Source: Paracoccus onubensis (GTDB lineage: Bacteria > Pseudomonadota > Alphaproteobacteria > Rhodobacterales > Rhodobacteraceae). Taken from it: 64,000 nt of DNA. Position 1 is the stretch's first letter, and the number at the start of each line of letters is the position of its first letter. Position numbers and translations under genes: made by a program. A model generated the notes under the pieces. The model had not been told where the DNA came from, ran no database searches, and saw only the letters and a program-made list of their open reading frames with translations. The stretch is from contig NZ_QZCG01000007.1 in NCBI RefSeq assembly GCF_003591515.1, forward strand, positions 124,001 through 188,000, given 5' to 3'. Below are positions 46,839-55,824 of this stretch, one piece after another.

Positions 46839-47839
46839 TGCCGATACCCCGGGAAACGCAAGCCCAGACCCCCGTGCTGTCTTGCACCGATCTGCGCATC
46901 GAGATCGGCGGCAACCCGGTGGTGGACGGCACCTCGTTATCCATCGCGGCGGGCGAGACGCTGGCTCTTGTCGGCGAATCCGGCTGTGGCAAAAGCATGA
47001 CCGCGCTTGGCCTGATCCGCCTGCTGCCTGACGCGGCGCATCTGTCTGGCGGCCAGATCAGCCTGCAGGGCGAGCGGATCGACCAGCTTTCCGAGCGGCA
47101 GATGAATCGCCTGCGCGGAAACCGCCTGGCCATGATCTTTCAGGAGCCGGTGGCGTCCCTTGATCCGCTGATGCCGGTTGGCCGCCAGATCGCCGAGGCG
47201 CTGTCGCGAAGTGATACGCTGACATCGGCAGAGGTCAGGACGCGCGTTCTGGACATGCTGACCCGGGTCGGCATCGACCGCCCCGAGATACGCGCCCGCC
47301 AATATCCGTTTCAGTTGTCGGGGGGCATGTGCCAGCGTGTCATGATCGCCATGGCGATGATCCGCCAGCCGATCCTGCTGATCGCGGACGAACCCACCAC
47401 CGCTCTGGATGTGACGATCCAGAAGCAGATCCTTGAGCTGATGGGCGATCTGCGCAGGGAAACCGGCAGCGCCGTATTGCTGATCACTCACGATATGGGC
47501 GTGGTATCGGAAAGCGCGAACCGGGTAGCGGTCATGTATGCCGGCCGCATCGTAGAGACCGGCAGCGTGGCGCAGGTGTTCGCCCGGCCAAGACATCCCT
47601 ATACCGCAATGCTGCTGCGCACGATTCCGCGCCTTGATGGGCCGCGCAAGCAGGCGCTGCCCGCCATTGCGGGGGCGGTTCCCGATATCCGGGACTGGCC
47701 CGGGGGCTGTCGCTTTCATCCCCGCTGTCCACTGGCGACAGATCACTGCCGCGCAAAGGCGCCGCCTTTGGCTTCGGTCGGTGCCAGCCATGAGACAGCT
47801 TGCTGGCACCATGACCGTATCGCAACGGAGCTGACATGA
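46835..47839 (+). CDS. ABC transporter ATP-binding protein, DppD type
   Basis: The protein has 334 residues; the ATG at 46835 overlaps the GGT stop, and a second ATG follows directly. Walker A GESGCGKS (about residue 46), signature LSGGMCQR (about 161), Walker [13 protein letters not shown], then the H-loop THDMG. The C-terminal oligopeptide/dipeptide domain has [16 protein letters not shown] with the Cys motif of DppD/OppD. Four-nt overlap with the DppF-type gene. Confidence 0.93.
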   Translation: MMPIPRETQAQTPVLSCTDLRIEIGGNPVVDGTSLSIAAGETLALVGESGCGKSMTALGLIRLLPDAAHLSGGQISLQGERIDQLSERQMNRLRGNRLAMIFQEPVASLDPLMPVGRQIAEALSRSDTLTSAEVRTRVLDMLTRVGIDRPEIRARQYPFQLSGGMCQRVMIAMAMIRQPILLIADEPTTALDVTIQKQILELMGDLRRETGSAVLLITHDMGVVSESANRVAVMYAGRIVETGSVAQVFARPRHPYTAMLLRTIPRLDGPRKQALPAIAGAVPDIRDWPGGCRFHPRCPLATDHCRAKAPPLASVGASHETACWHHDRIATELT

Positions 47840-48624
47840 GCACTCCCATCGTATCGGTCCGCGAGCTCAAGGTGCATTTCCCGATCCGCAGCGGAATCAT
47901 GGGCCGGGTGACTGATCATGTGCGCGCGGTGGACGGAGTCAGCTTCGACCTGATGCCGGGCAGGACCGTGGCGATCGTGGGGGAATCGGGCAGCGGAAAG
48001 TCCACCACCGGTTATGCGGTGATGGGCATGCAGGAGCCGACCGAGGGGCAGATCCTGATTGACGGCCGCGACCGCGCCCGGATGTCGCGATCCGAACGGA
48101 TGGCGACGATGCGCCGGTTGCAGATCGTGTTTCAGGACCCGGTCTCGGCACTGAACCCGCGCATGTCGGCTGCCGACAGCATTGCAGAGCCGTTGCAGAT
48201 CCACGGCGTTGGCACAGCGCGCGATCGTCGTATCCGGGTGCAGAAGCTTCTGGATCTGGTGGGATTGCCGCGCTCGGCCGGGGGCAAGCTTCCGCGTGAA
48301 TTCTCGGGTGGGCAGAAACAGCGCATCGTCATCGCCCGCGCCCTCGCACTGGATCCGCAGGCCGTCATCTGTGACGAAGCGGTGTCCGCGCTGGATGTCT
48401 CGATCCAGTCCCAGATCCTGAACCTGTTCCTGGATCTGCAATCCGAGCTTGGTCTGGCTTATATCTTCATCTCTCATGACTTGTCCGTCGTGCGGCATAT
48501 TGCGGATGATATTCTGGTGATGCGAGCCGGAAAAGTGGTGGAGCAGGGCCCGACCGATGACATTTTCAGCACGGCCCGGCACGAATATACACGGCAATTG
48601 CTGGCCGCCGTGCCAAGGCTGTGA
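47836..48624 (+). CDS. ABC transporter ATP-binding protein, DppF type
   Basis: The protein has 262 residues. Walker A is GESGSGKST, Q-loop VFQDPVSALNPRMS (a DppF hallmark), signature FSGGQKQRIVIARAL, Walker B AVICDEAVSALD, and SHDLSVVRHIADD. It ends soon after the ATPase core, without the C-terminal oligo/dipeptide extension and Cys motif normally carried by DppF (~320 residues). Last gene of the operon. Confidence 0.92.
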   Translation: MSTPIVSVRELKVHFPIRSGIMGRVTDHVRAVDGVSFDLMPGRTVAIVGESGSGKSTTGYAVMGMQEPTEGQILIDGRDRARMSRSERMATMRRLQIVFQDPVSALNPRMSAADSIAEPLQIHGVGTARDRRIRVQKLLDLVGLPRSAGGKLPREFSGGQKQRIVIARALALDPQAVICDEAVSALDVSIQSQILNLFLDLQSELGLAYIFISHDLSVVRHIADDILVMRAGKVVEQGPTDDIFSTARHEYTRQLLAAVPRL

Positions 48625-48848
48625 CATCGCTTTCAGGATCGGACCCGCCAATTTCCGAAGTTTCTTGGGATGGTCGTCCGGTCTTCCTCACTTCCCGGGA
48701 TCGGAGAGCCTGCGCGATCCTGCGGTCTCATAAATGCGACGGGCAGAGGCCAGAATATCGTCGGTTCACAGGCCGATCCGCCGACAGCCTTTGGCCCGGG
48801 CGAAACGGCTGACTGCAGGGACCTGGCTCAGGTAAAATCCGAAACGCT

Positions 48849-49928
48849 TTATCCGGCCATCAGCCCGGCACGGCCCCGTTTCCAATATGCGGCGGCGAGC
48901 GTCTGATTGCGGCCCAGCCCAAGTTCGGACCGCCAGAAGTGGCGGATCGTCAGAGCAGGCCCGGCTTCCGCCGCGAACCAGCCAAAGCTGTCGGCCCGGT
49001 CGGGCCAGCCTTCGGTCATGATCCGGCCCGCCAGTTTCTCGCCCGGCGCGCTATTCGGGTCGCGCAACAACCATTCGACGCGGATACCGGTACGGTTGTC
49101 GATCGGCTGGCATTCATTGGCAGAGGTGATTTCGATGAACGCGGTGCCAGTCACCGCCGGGGGAAGGGTCTCAAGCAGCCGCGCCAGTGCGGGCAGGCCG
49201 GCTTCATCTGCTCCCATGATGAAATGCTGTGCATCGGAATTCAGTGGCCGGCCAAGCGGACCGATCATGCCGACCGGTTCGCCGGGCTGCGCATTCCGCG
49301 CCCATGAGGCGCCCGGCCCGTCGCTGTCATGCATGAGCATGTCGATATCGACCCAGCCCGCGGCAGCGTCCATGCGCCGGATCGTGTAAACGCGGGGCAG
49401 GGGTCTGCGATCAGGATCGGGCCAGCATGCCAGCCCATCGGTTCCGGCCACTGGCCAGACCGGAGCCGGAACCGCATCCGATGGCAGAAGTAACCGCACA
49501 TGCATGTTGCCGAAGGCGGCGAAACGATCTAATCCTTCACCGCTCAGACGGATACGGCGCATATGCGGGGTCAGATTGCCCGCCGAGATCACCCGCATCA
49601 GCCTGAAGGAATCCAGCCGCCGGTCGTCGGCGCCGTCGCCTTGCCACCGGATCTGCGGCACATCGGTCTTGGCATAAAGCTTGAAGGCGGTGGCCATCAA
49701 ATCCTTCAGCCGCGCCAACCCGTCGGGATCGGGGGCGCCGCCACACAAGCTGACCTGCCGCCCATCCACGGCGATCTCTGCCCAGCCAAAAGCATAGCGC
49801 AGCCGTGTCACTCCGGGCGCGGCGGGTTCGGGTTGTGCCTGAAAGCTGGCCAGTCTGTCGGTGATTGCGTCGATATAGTCGCCATTATTGGGCAGCGTCA
49901 GCCTGGCGTGGCAAATCAGCTCGGTCAT
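48849..49928 (-). CDS. Siderophore-interacting protein with N-terminal DUF2218
   Basis: The protein has 359 residues. Residues 1-95 are DUF2218 (RYAFGWAEIAVDGRQVSLCG). The rest is a ViuB/YqjH-type ferric-siderophore reductase: FAD-binding domain (RRIRLSGEGLDRFA, then LPRVYTIRRMD with the RxYTxR flavin motif, and GASWARNAQPGEPVGMIGPLG) followed by an NAD(P)-type domain (HFIMGADEAGLPALARLLE) and the SIP C-terminal GLGRNQTLAAAYWKRGRAG. It releases iron by reducing ferric chelates in the cytoplasm. It starts 18 bp after the TonB receptor gene, forming a two-gene iron operon. Confidence 0.92.
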   Translation of the reverse strand: MTELICHARLTLPNNGDYIDAITDRLASFQAQPEPAAPGVTRLRYAFGWAEIAVDGRQVSLCGGAPDPDGLARLKDLMATAFKLYAKTDVPQIRWQGDGADDRRLDSFRLMRVISAGNLTPHMRRIRLSGEGLDRFAAFGNMHVRLLLPSDAVPAPVWPVAGTDGLACWPDPDRRPLPRVYTIRRMDAAAGWVDIDMLMHDSDGPGASWARNAQPGEPVGMIGPLGRPLNSDAQHFIMGADEAGLPALARLLETLPPAVTGTAFIEITSANECQPIDNRTGIRVEWLLRDPNSAPGEKLAGRIMTEGWPDRADSFGWFAAEAGPALTIRHFWRSELGLGRNQTLAAAYWKRGRAGLMAG

Positions 49929-49946
49929 CGATTGACGCTCCGTTTC

Positions 49947-51998
49947 TTAACCGCCCAGGCGTTTCGTGAAGGCGACGCGGACGGTGCGGCCCCGGCCCTG
50001 ATCGACATCCGAACTTGTGGACCAGCCCGACTGAGCGTCGGTATAGGATTTGTCGAACAGGTTATCGATCCCGAAATCGATGCGGAAATCGTCGGTCTCG
50101 CGCCAGGTGGCAAAGAGATTGACCAGATCGACCTTGGGATAATAGGTTTCGGAGACCGAGGTGACCCGCGTCACATCGCCAAGATGCTGATATTCGACGC
50201 CATATTCCATCCGATCCCCGAATGCGCGCAGACCTAGCCGCGCGGTTACGCTGTCCAGCGGCGTATCCGACAGGGTCAGCCCCTTGTTCTCGCCATCGAC
50301 CATTCGCGCATTGACGAAGGATGCACCCAGATCGACATAGCCGCGACCGAAATCGTAATTGCCCTCGATTTCGATCCCGTCCAGCTTCGCCTTGCCGACA
50401 TTTTCATAGCGGGTGACATCGTTCACAAGCGTGGTGTCGATGTAATCCTCGACATCTGAACGGAAGGCCGTAACCTTCGCGCGCAGATAATCGCCCTCCA
50501 TGAACAGGCCGTTGCGCTGGATATTCGCGCCGATTTCCCAGCTTTTGGCGGTTTCGGGACGCAGAAGCAGGTTCGGTTCATAGCCGCTGCCATGCGAGCC
50601 GTTCTTGCGGAAGACTTCTTGCAGATGCGGCGCGCGATAGCCCTCGGAATAGGATGCGAACAGTTGCACCCCCGGCGTGACCTCTGCCCCCAGAGACAGG
50701 CGTGGCGACCAGCGGTTGCCGCTAAGCGAAACGTCGCGTTCGGGCGCGTTTTCGGTTTCCTTGCTGCGCCCCTGAAGTTCGTAGCTGTCATAGCGCAGCG
50801 AGGCGATCACCTCGAAAATGTCTCGCTTGCCCTGCCATTGCAGCCATGTTCCCCATAATTCCTGACGGCCCCCGCCGAAATGATCGGCATCGGAGCTGCC
50901 TTTGATCAGGTTGTAATCGACACCGGCCGACAGGGTTTGGTCCCAGCCCCCGGCCGAGAACCGTGACGAATTCTGCGCCGAAAGCCCATTGCTGATAACC
51001 TTGTAGAACCGCGACTCGCCAAGGCTGTCTTCGGGCCAGACCTGAAGTTGCCGATTGTCTGTGCCGACGTGATAGGCTTTGATCTCCAGATCGATCAGGT
51101 CATTTTCCTCGGGGTCGAAATTATAGGACAGGCTCAGCGTGTCGGTGGTGGTATCGGCGTCGTAACGGCTGAGCGTCGATGAAGTGGACCCGCTGGATCC
51201 CGAGATGACATCGTCATTCTTCTGGCGCATCGCGGTGAATTTCAGTTCATGCCCGGCGACGGGCCGCCAGCTCAGCTTGGCGATTCCCGAATTCAGTCTT
51301 TCACCCGTCCAGCGCACTTCGTCGCCATTGCCGTCCTTGTAGGGATCGCGGTCACGATAGTTGAACGAGGCAAGCGCATCGATATCCGTACCCAGACGCG
51401 CGGCGGCGGTCGTCGTGCTTCCCCAACCCTCGCCATTCGAGCCATAGCGCAGACGCTGCGTCAGGCTCCAGCGTTCATCATCAAGCAGCAGATCCGAGGC
51501 GTCCTTGGTCTCGAATGCCACCACACCGCCGATCCCGCCCGAACCATAGCTGTTCGAGCTTGGTCCGCGGATGACCGTGACCTGCTTGAGCAGATCCGGA
51601 TCGATATAGAACGAACCCGAACCATGTCCGACGCGCCAGAAATCCTGTCTTGCGCCATCCACGGTGACCACGACGCGGCCCATCTGTTGCAGCCCGCGAA
51701 TATTGACCGCGACAGAGCTGTCGTCCCCGCTGGGCGTCGCGGCCACGCCCGGCATGCGGCGCAGGATCTCGGCGGCGCTTGCCGGTTGTTGGCGCGACAG
51801 CTCTTCACCGCTGACGGTGCTGACACTGGCCAATGCCTCGATGGCGCTGCCTTCGACCCGCGTATCCAGAGTGGTCAGGGTAATGGGGTTCAGGACCAGA
51901 GGTTGCGCGGTCGTGATCTGCTGGGCAGTTGCGGAGCCGATAACGATGAATGGAAGCGAGGAACCCAGAAGCAAGGTGCGGACGGACAGGCGAAACAT
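49947..51998 (-). CDS. TonB-dependent haem/haemoglobin-type receptor
   Basis: The protein has 683 residues from the ATG at 51998 (AAAGGA upstream, signal peptide MFRLSVRTLLLGSSLPFIVI up to SATAQQ); a longer frame is open upstream but lacks support. The plug domain has RRMPGVAATPSGDDSSVAVN and VRGPSSNSYGSGGIGGVVAF-like segments. A 22-strand barrel follows, ending in an aromatic-poor VRVAFTKRLGG terminus. GYRAPHLQEVF and YEPNLLLRPE match the FRAP and NPNL boxes of haem receptors (HmuR/HemR), with His between them. Haem or haemoglobin uptake is likely, but the partner encodes a siderophore-type reductase and no haem ABC genes are present. Confidence 0.88.
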   Translation of the reverse strand: MFRLSVRTLLLGSSLPFIVIGSATAQQITTAQPLVLNPITLTTLDTRVEGSAIEALASVSTVSGEELSRQQPASAAEILRRMPGVAATPSGDDSSVAVNIRGLQQMGRVVVTVDGARQDFWRVGHGSGSFYIDPDLLKQVTVIRGPSSNSYGSGGIGGVVAFETKDASDLLLDDERWSLTQRLRYGSNGEGWGSTTTAAARLGTDIDALASFNYRDRDPYKDGNGDEVRWTGERLNSGIAKLSWRPVAGHELKFTAMRQKNDDVISGSSGSTSSTLSRYDADTTTDTLSLSYNFDPEENDLIDLEIKAYHVGTDNRQLQVWPEDSLGESRFYKVISNGLSAQNSSRFSAGGWDQTLSAGVDYNLIKGSSDADHFGGGRQELWGTWLQWQGKRDIFEVIASLRYDSYELQGRSKETENAPERDVSLSGNRWSPRLSLGAEVTPGVQLFASYSEGYRAPHLQEVFRKNGSHGSGYEPNLLLRPETAKSWEIGANIQRNGLFMEGDYLRAKVTAFRSDVEDYIDTTLVNDVTRYENVGKAKLDGIEIEGNYDFGRGYVDLGASFVNARMVDGENKGLTLSDTPLDSVTARLGLRAFGDRMEYGVEYQHLGDVTRVTSVSETYYPKVDLVNLFATWRETDDFRIDFGIDNLFDKSYTDAQSGWSTSSDVDQGRGRTVRVAFTKRLGG

Positions 51999-52111
51999 GC
52001 GCAAAATCCTTTCCATCCGGTATTCGTAAGATACGACCGAATGGTACTGATCATTCTGATTGTCGGCTTGCTGGATGAATCGCTTGCTGGTTGTAAGCGG
52101 ATTAGCGATGC

Positions 52112-52126
52112 TGATTATTATAGTCA
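52112..52126. promoter_or_regulatory. Candidate iron-rhodo box (TGA-N9-TCA)
   Basis: TGATTATTATAGTCA fits the TGA-N9-TCA consensus bound by the Rrf2-type iron regulator RirA in Rhizobiales and Rhodobacterales. It lies 114 bp upstream of the TonB receptor start, in AT-rich DNA. Random matches to six fixed bases are common, so support comes from its position ahead of an iron-uptake gene. Confidence 0.5.
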
Positions 52127-52567
52127 AGTAATCGAAGCGGCCTCCGAGGCTTGCGGGGATTCATATCGATGGGTGCCAAGTTGCGGGGGCAGCTTGACGG
52201 GGCTATGCGTGCGCGTATGTGCGATCATGTCTTGGTTCACATAAAGTTATACCAGTACCAGACGATTCGGCCGTGCTTATAGCCATTCGGGATGGCAGGT
52301 TTTTATTCCTGGAGATTGACCGCTCCGCAGAACGGCACGGCCACACAGTTCGCAAACCTGCACGGTAACGAGCTGATCTGCCGACGCGCTGTCAGACATT
52401 TATATTGCTATATGTGAATGAGCGTTCAGGTGAAGGATTCCCGATATGGGCCGCGGCATGAGGGTGTGGCTTGGCGCGGTCGGCCCGCACTGGGAAGCCA
52501 TCACCAAAGCAGCCGTCCAACCATGCCTCCTGGAAAGTCCGGTTTGCCGGTGCGCTTGGCATCTACG
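52127..52567. other. Non-coding region between iron operon and htpX
   Basis: No gene I can support. The left part is AT-rich promoter DNA for the divergent TonB receptor; the middle has a run of short open frames without ribosome sites. An open frame in register with htpX extends back to 52418, but it has no family similarity and is not taken as coding. Confidence 0.5.
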
Positions 52568-52596
52568 CTTGCACATGTCGGAACCCTCTCCATATT
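52568..52596 (+). promoter_or_regulatory. Candidate RpoH (sigma-32) promoter for htpX
   Basis: CTTG at 52568-52571 and CCATAT at 52590-52595 are 18 nt apart, fitting the alphaproteobacterial heat-shock promoter pattern (CTTG then C-rich CCATAT). Transcription would start near 52603, about 28 nt before the htpX ATG. HtpX is a heat-shock gene in many bacteria. Confidence 0.4.
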
Positions 52597-52630
52597 TCCA
52601 TTACCTCAAGGTGAAGATCCGGAGATATCT

Positions 52631-53554
52631 ATGGGCTATGTAAAGACAGCAATGCTTATGGCGGCGATGACCGCGCTCTTCATGGGTGTGGGTTACCTGA
52701 TCGGCGGATCGGGAGGCGCGGTCATCGCGCTCGTGGTCGCGGCGGCGATGAACGTTTTTACCTGGTGGAATTCGGACCGCATGGTCCTGCGCATGCATAA
52801 TGCCCAGCCGGTGACACCCGGTGACCGGATGGGGCTTCATGCCCTGACCGCCGAACTTGCGCGGAATGCGGGCCTGCCCGAACCCAAGGTCTATATGATC
52901 GACACGCCGCAGCCCAATGCTTTCGCCACCGGGCGCAACCCCGACAATGCCGCAGTGGCCGTGACGGCGGGCTTGATACACAGCCTGACCCGCGAGGAAC
53001 TGGCCGGCGTCATCGCCCACGAGCTGGCCCATATCCGCAACCATGACACCGCGATCATGACCGTTACCGCCACCTTCGCCGGTGCAATTTCGATGCTGGC
53101 GAATTTCGCGCTCTTTTTCGGCGGATCGCGAGAACGGCTTGGGCTGGTGGGCACGCTTATGATGATGTTCCTCGCCCCGCTCGCCGCGGCGCTGGTGCAG
53201 ATGGCGATCAGCCGGACGCGGGAATATGCTGCCGACAAGGCCGGGGCCGAAATTTGCGGCCAGCCGCTCTGGCTGGCCTCGGCGCTGGAAAAGATCGCCA
53301 TGGGCGCAGCCCGGATCGACAACCACGCGGCAGAGCGCAACCCGGCGACAGCGCATATGTTCATCATCAATCCGCTGCATGCGCATAAGCACGACAATCT
53401 CTTCGCCACCCATCCTGCAACCGAGAACCGCGTTGCCGCTCTGCGCGCAATGGCAGGGCAACGCCGGCAGCCCCCGGTTACTGCTGATCCGCCCACCTCC
53501 GTCAGCCGTATTCCCGTTTCCGGGAAGCGTGGACGAACGGGCCCCTGGACGTGA
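52631..53554 (+). CDS. htpX: HtpX-type membrane zinc metalloprotease (M48)
   Basis: The protein has 307 residues from the ATG at 52631 (GGAG upstream). Two N-terminal membrane helices (about residues 5-50) are followed by [19 protein letters not shown] and the zinc motif [10 protein letters not shown] (HExxH, about residue 132), with the third ligand Glu in [11 protein letters not shown]. Another pair of helices lies between. [13 protein letters not shown] near the end is the family C-terminal signature; an extra ~30-residue Pro/Arg-rich tail follows. It degrades misfolded inner-membrane proteins. It stands alone between unrelated modules. Confidence 0.95.
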   Translation: MGYVKTAMLMAAMTALFMGVGYLIGGSGGAVIALVVAAAMNVFTWWNSDRMVLRMHNAQPVTPGDRMGLHALTAELARNAGLPEPKVYMIDTPQPNAFATGRNPDNAAVAVTAGLIHSLTREELAGVIAHELAHIRNHDTAIMTVTATFAGAISMLANFALFFGGSRERLGLVGTLMMMFLAPLAAALVQMAISRTREYAADKAGAEICGQPLWLASALEKIAMGAARIDNHAAERNPATAHMFIINPLHAHKHDNLFATHPATENRVAALRAMAGQRRQPPVTADPPTSVSRIPVSGKRGRTGPWT

Positions 53555-53662
53555 ATCCGTCATGTCGTTCAGCGAACCACGCCGCGATTAAATCGGAATT
53601 GCCGGCGGGTTGCTGTTCCCATTGCCGCGCGGGCGTTTCCTTGCAGCTGCTACATGGTTCAA

Positions 53663-54607
53663 TCAGAGCCGCAGCACCAACCGTTTTGACCGTGCGCGAG
53701 AGACGCAGACGCACATGAACTCGTTCGTGGCCTGCTCTTCGGGGGATAGCACGGAGTCGCGATGGTCGATCTCGCCGCTGACGACATCGATCATGCAGGA
53801 ACCGCACAGCCCCTCGGAACAGCCATAATCGACATGGATGCCGTGACCGCGCAGGACTTCAAGGATCGTCTGGTCCTTCGCGACCTGATAGACGGCACCG
53901 CTGGATTCGAGCTCGACCTCGAAGATCTCATTGGGTGCGTGCGCCATATCCGCGCTGGCGGCGAAGCGCTCGAAATGGATCGAGCCGCCGCGCAGGCCGG
54001 TTCCGGCTTCCAGCACGGCTTGCAGCATCGGTTCGGGGCCGCAGGTATAGACATCGCCACCCGCCGGGATGGACTGCATCACCGTCGGGAAATCAAAAAA
54101 TCCATCTTCGTCGTCGCAATGCAGGTGATACCATTCCTCTAGCCCAAGACTGCGGAACTGCGTATCGAGCGCCGCATAATCGCGCGAACGTACGAGGTAA
54201 TAGACCCGAAAATCCGCCCGGCTGTTCAGCAGGTAACGCGCCATGGCATAGATCGGCGTTGCGCCGATGCCGCCGGCGATCAGGGTGATGTGATTTGCCG
54301 TCTCCTGTAGAGTGAAATGGTTGCGCGGGCTGCCGATCTCGATCTCGGTCCCTTCGCTCAGGGCATGCATCGCTTGTGATCCGCCCCGGCCATCGGCCTC
54401 GAGCTTGACGGCGACATTCAACCATTTGCCGGCATGATCCCAGTTCCAGATCGAATATTGCCGGATCAGGTCGCGGTCCAGATGAAGATCGACATGTGCC
54501 CCGGGTTCCAGCCCGGTGAACCTGCCTTCGGAGAGTTCGAACCGGAAATCGACGGTATCGGGGCTCAGTCGCGTCTTGCAGGTCAGGCGGGCGCGTTGCG
54601 TGTCCAT
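53663..54607 (-). CDS. PDR/VanB-type oxidoreductase, reductase partner of the Rieske oxygenase
   Basis: The protein has 314 residues. The ferredoxin-reductase flavin domain has RQYSIWNWD (RxYS motif), then the NAD domain ITLIAGGIGATPIYAMARYL and VYTCGPEPML. The C-terminal plant-type [2Fe-2S] domain has YGCSEGLCGSCMIDV with the fourth Cys in FMCVC. This domain order is that of class IA Rieske oxygenase reductases such as VanB, CntB and GbcB-like proteins. Divergent from the LysR gene and about 1.2 kb from the Rieske alpha gene on the other strand; electron donor to it by inference. Confidence 0.9.
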   Translation of the reverse strand: MDTQRARLTCKTRLSPDTVDFRFELSEGRFTGLEPGAHVDLHLDRDLIRQYSIWNWDHAGKWLNVAVKLEADGRGGSQAMHALSEGTEIEIGSPRNHFTLQETANHITLIAGGIGATPIYAMARYLLNSRADFRVYYLVRSRDYAALDTQFRSLGLEEWYHLHCDDEDGFFDFPTVMQSIPAGGDVYTCGPEPMLQAVLEAGTGLRGGSIHFERFAASADMAHAPNEIFEVELESSGAVYQVAKDQTILEVLRGHGIHVDYGCSEGLCGSCMIDVVSGEIDHRDSVLSPEEQATNEFMCVCVSRARSKRLVLRL

Positions 54608-54731
54608 TCAGATCTCCTCTCTGCTTTCTCAGGCGGCCCGTCTTCGGCACCTCGCGCGGCAATATGTCATGCAGAGGGAATGCCTGGTTTGCGCATGCGG
54701 CGTGACATGGCGTTTCCCAACGCTATCTTAT

Positions 54732-54751
54732 GCTTTTCGATGAGGAAAAGC
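54732..54751. promoter_or_regulatory. Candidate LysR operator in the reductase/lysR divergent promoter
   Basis: GCTTTTC-GATGAG-GAAAAGC is a perfect 7-bp-arm dyad, centred about 85 bp before the LysR start and 135 bp before the reductase start. A related, imperfect TTTTC-N7-GAGAAAG site occurs at 55754-55772, just ahead of the Rieske gene. Confidence 0.45.
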
Positions 54752-54825
54752 CTCGCCTTCAACGGCAAAAAAACTCATGATAGGTTGAGATGAATTAAAC
54801 CCAGCTTCAAGGCGAGGTAGAAGCC

Positions 54826-55740
54826 ATGTCACGCCGCTATTATCATCTCCCGCCGTTGACCACGCTCGGGGCCTTCGAGACCGCCGCGCGGCATCTTAGT
54901 TTCAAGGATGCCGCGCAGGAATTGTCTGTCACGCCGGGGGCTGTGAGTCACCAGATCAAGGCGCTTGAAGGCGAACTTGGCACCTTGCTGTTCCGCCGCA
55001 AGCATCGCGGTGTCGAGCTGACCGAGGATGGCGAGAGCCTGTATGAAAGCCTCGCCTCCAGCTTTGCCAAGATCTCGCAATGCCTCAAGAACCTGCAGGA
55101 GCGGAGCAGCGGCAACAGGGTCACGGTCGGCTCCACCTCTGCGGTGGCGACGCTGTGGCTGTCGCCAGCATTGGTGCGCTTCTGGCGCGCGCATCCCGAA
55201 GTCGATGTCAACCAGAGCATCCAGGACGAACAGTCACTGAACACACCCGAAATCGATCTTTATATCCGCTATGGCCGCGGCGCGGATCCGCATATGACGC
55301 AAACCGAGTTGTTCCGCGATCATCTGGCACCCGTCACCAGTCCGGAAGCTGCCGAAAGGCTTGGCGGATGCAAGCTTGCGGAACTGGCGCAGCAACGCCT
55401 CATTCATCTGGAATCCAGCAACAAGAACTGGACGACATGGCATGAATGGTTTCAGCGGATGGGTTATGACGGGCCGATTTCCTCGGGTATCAGGGTGAAC
55501 AATTATGCGGTTGCCTTGCAGGTGGCACAGGATGGGGCGGGCCTCGCCCTTGGCTGGCTGCGTCTCATACGGCCACTGATGACTGCGGGACAGCTGGCTT
55601 CGATTGCGCCGCATATGATCTCTGCGCCGAACCGCTTCTACCTTGCCGGGCGCCCGGACGAGGAACTGTCAGAGGCCGCGCTTAGTCTGAAAAGCTGGAT
55701 CATGCAGGAGCTGGAAAATCCTACGGATGAGTTGAGCTAA
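54826..55740 (+). CDS. LysR-family transcriptional regulator
   Basis: The protein has 304 residues of the GcvA-like LysR branch: PPLTTLGAFETAARHLSFKD, then AAQELSVTPGAVSHQIKALE, LFRRKHRGVELTEDG. The C-terminal effector domain follows (VTVGSTSAVATLWLSPALVR; LQVAQDGAGLALGWLRLIRP). Relatives control glycine cleavage and choline/betaine or carnitine genes. Flanked by the divergent reductase and the downstream Rieske gene, it probably activates both. Its Shine-Dalgarno (GGCGAGG) is complementary to CCTCGCCTT 50 bp upstream. Confidence 0.9.
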   Translation: MSRRYYHLPPLTTLGAFETAARHLSFKDAAQELSVTPGAVSHQIKALEGELGTLLFRRKHRGVELTEDGESLYESLASSFAKISQCLKNLQERSSGNRVTVGSTSAVATLWLSPALVRFWRAHPEVDVNQSIQDEQSLNTPEIDLYIRYGRGADPHMTQTELFRDHLAPVTSPEAAERLGGCKLAELAQQRLIHLESSNKNWTTWHEWFQRMGYDGPISSGIRVNNYAVALQVAQDGAGLALGWLRLIRPLMTAGQLASIAPHMISAPNRFYLAGRPDEELSEAALSLKSWIMQELENPTDELS

Positions 55741-55824
55741 TGCCAGGTTGAAGTTTTCTGCTATTGAGAAAGCCCCCCGCTTCGCATCATTTTCCGCCTC
55801 ATCACCCGGCGAGGAGGTTTTCGG

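Noticed and set aside
48625..48848. Short frames between the dppF-type gene and the SIP gene
   Set aside because: No ribosome sites or family similarity; treated as intergenic.
52418..52630. N-terminal extension of htpX
   Set aside because: HtpX proteins begin at the first membrane helix, and the candidate RpoH promoter lies within the extension.
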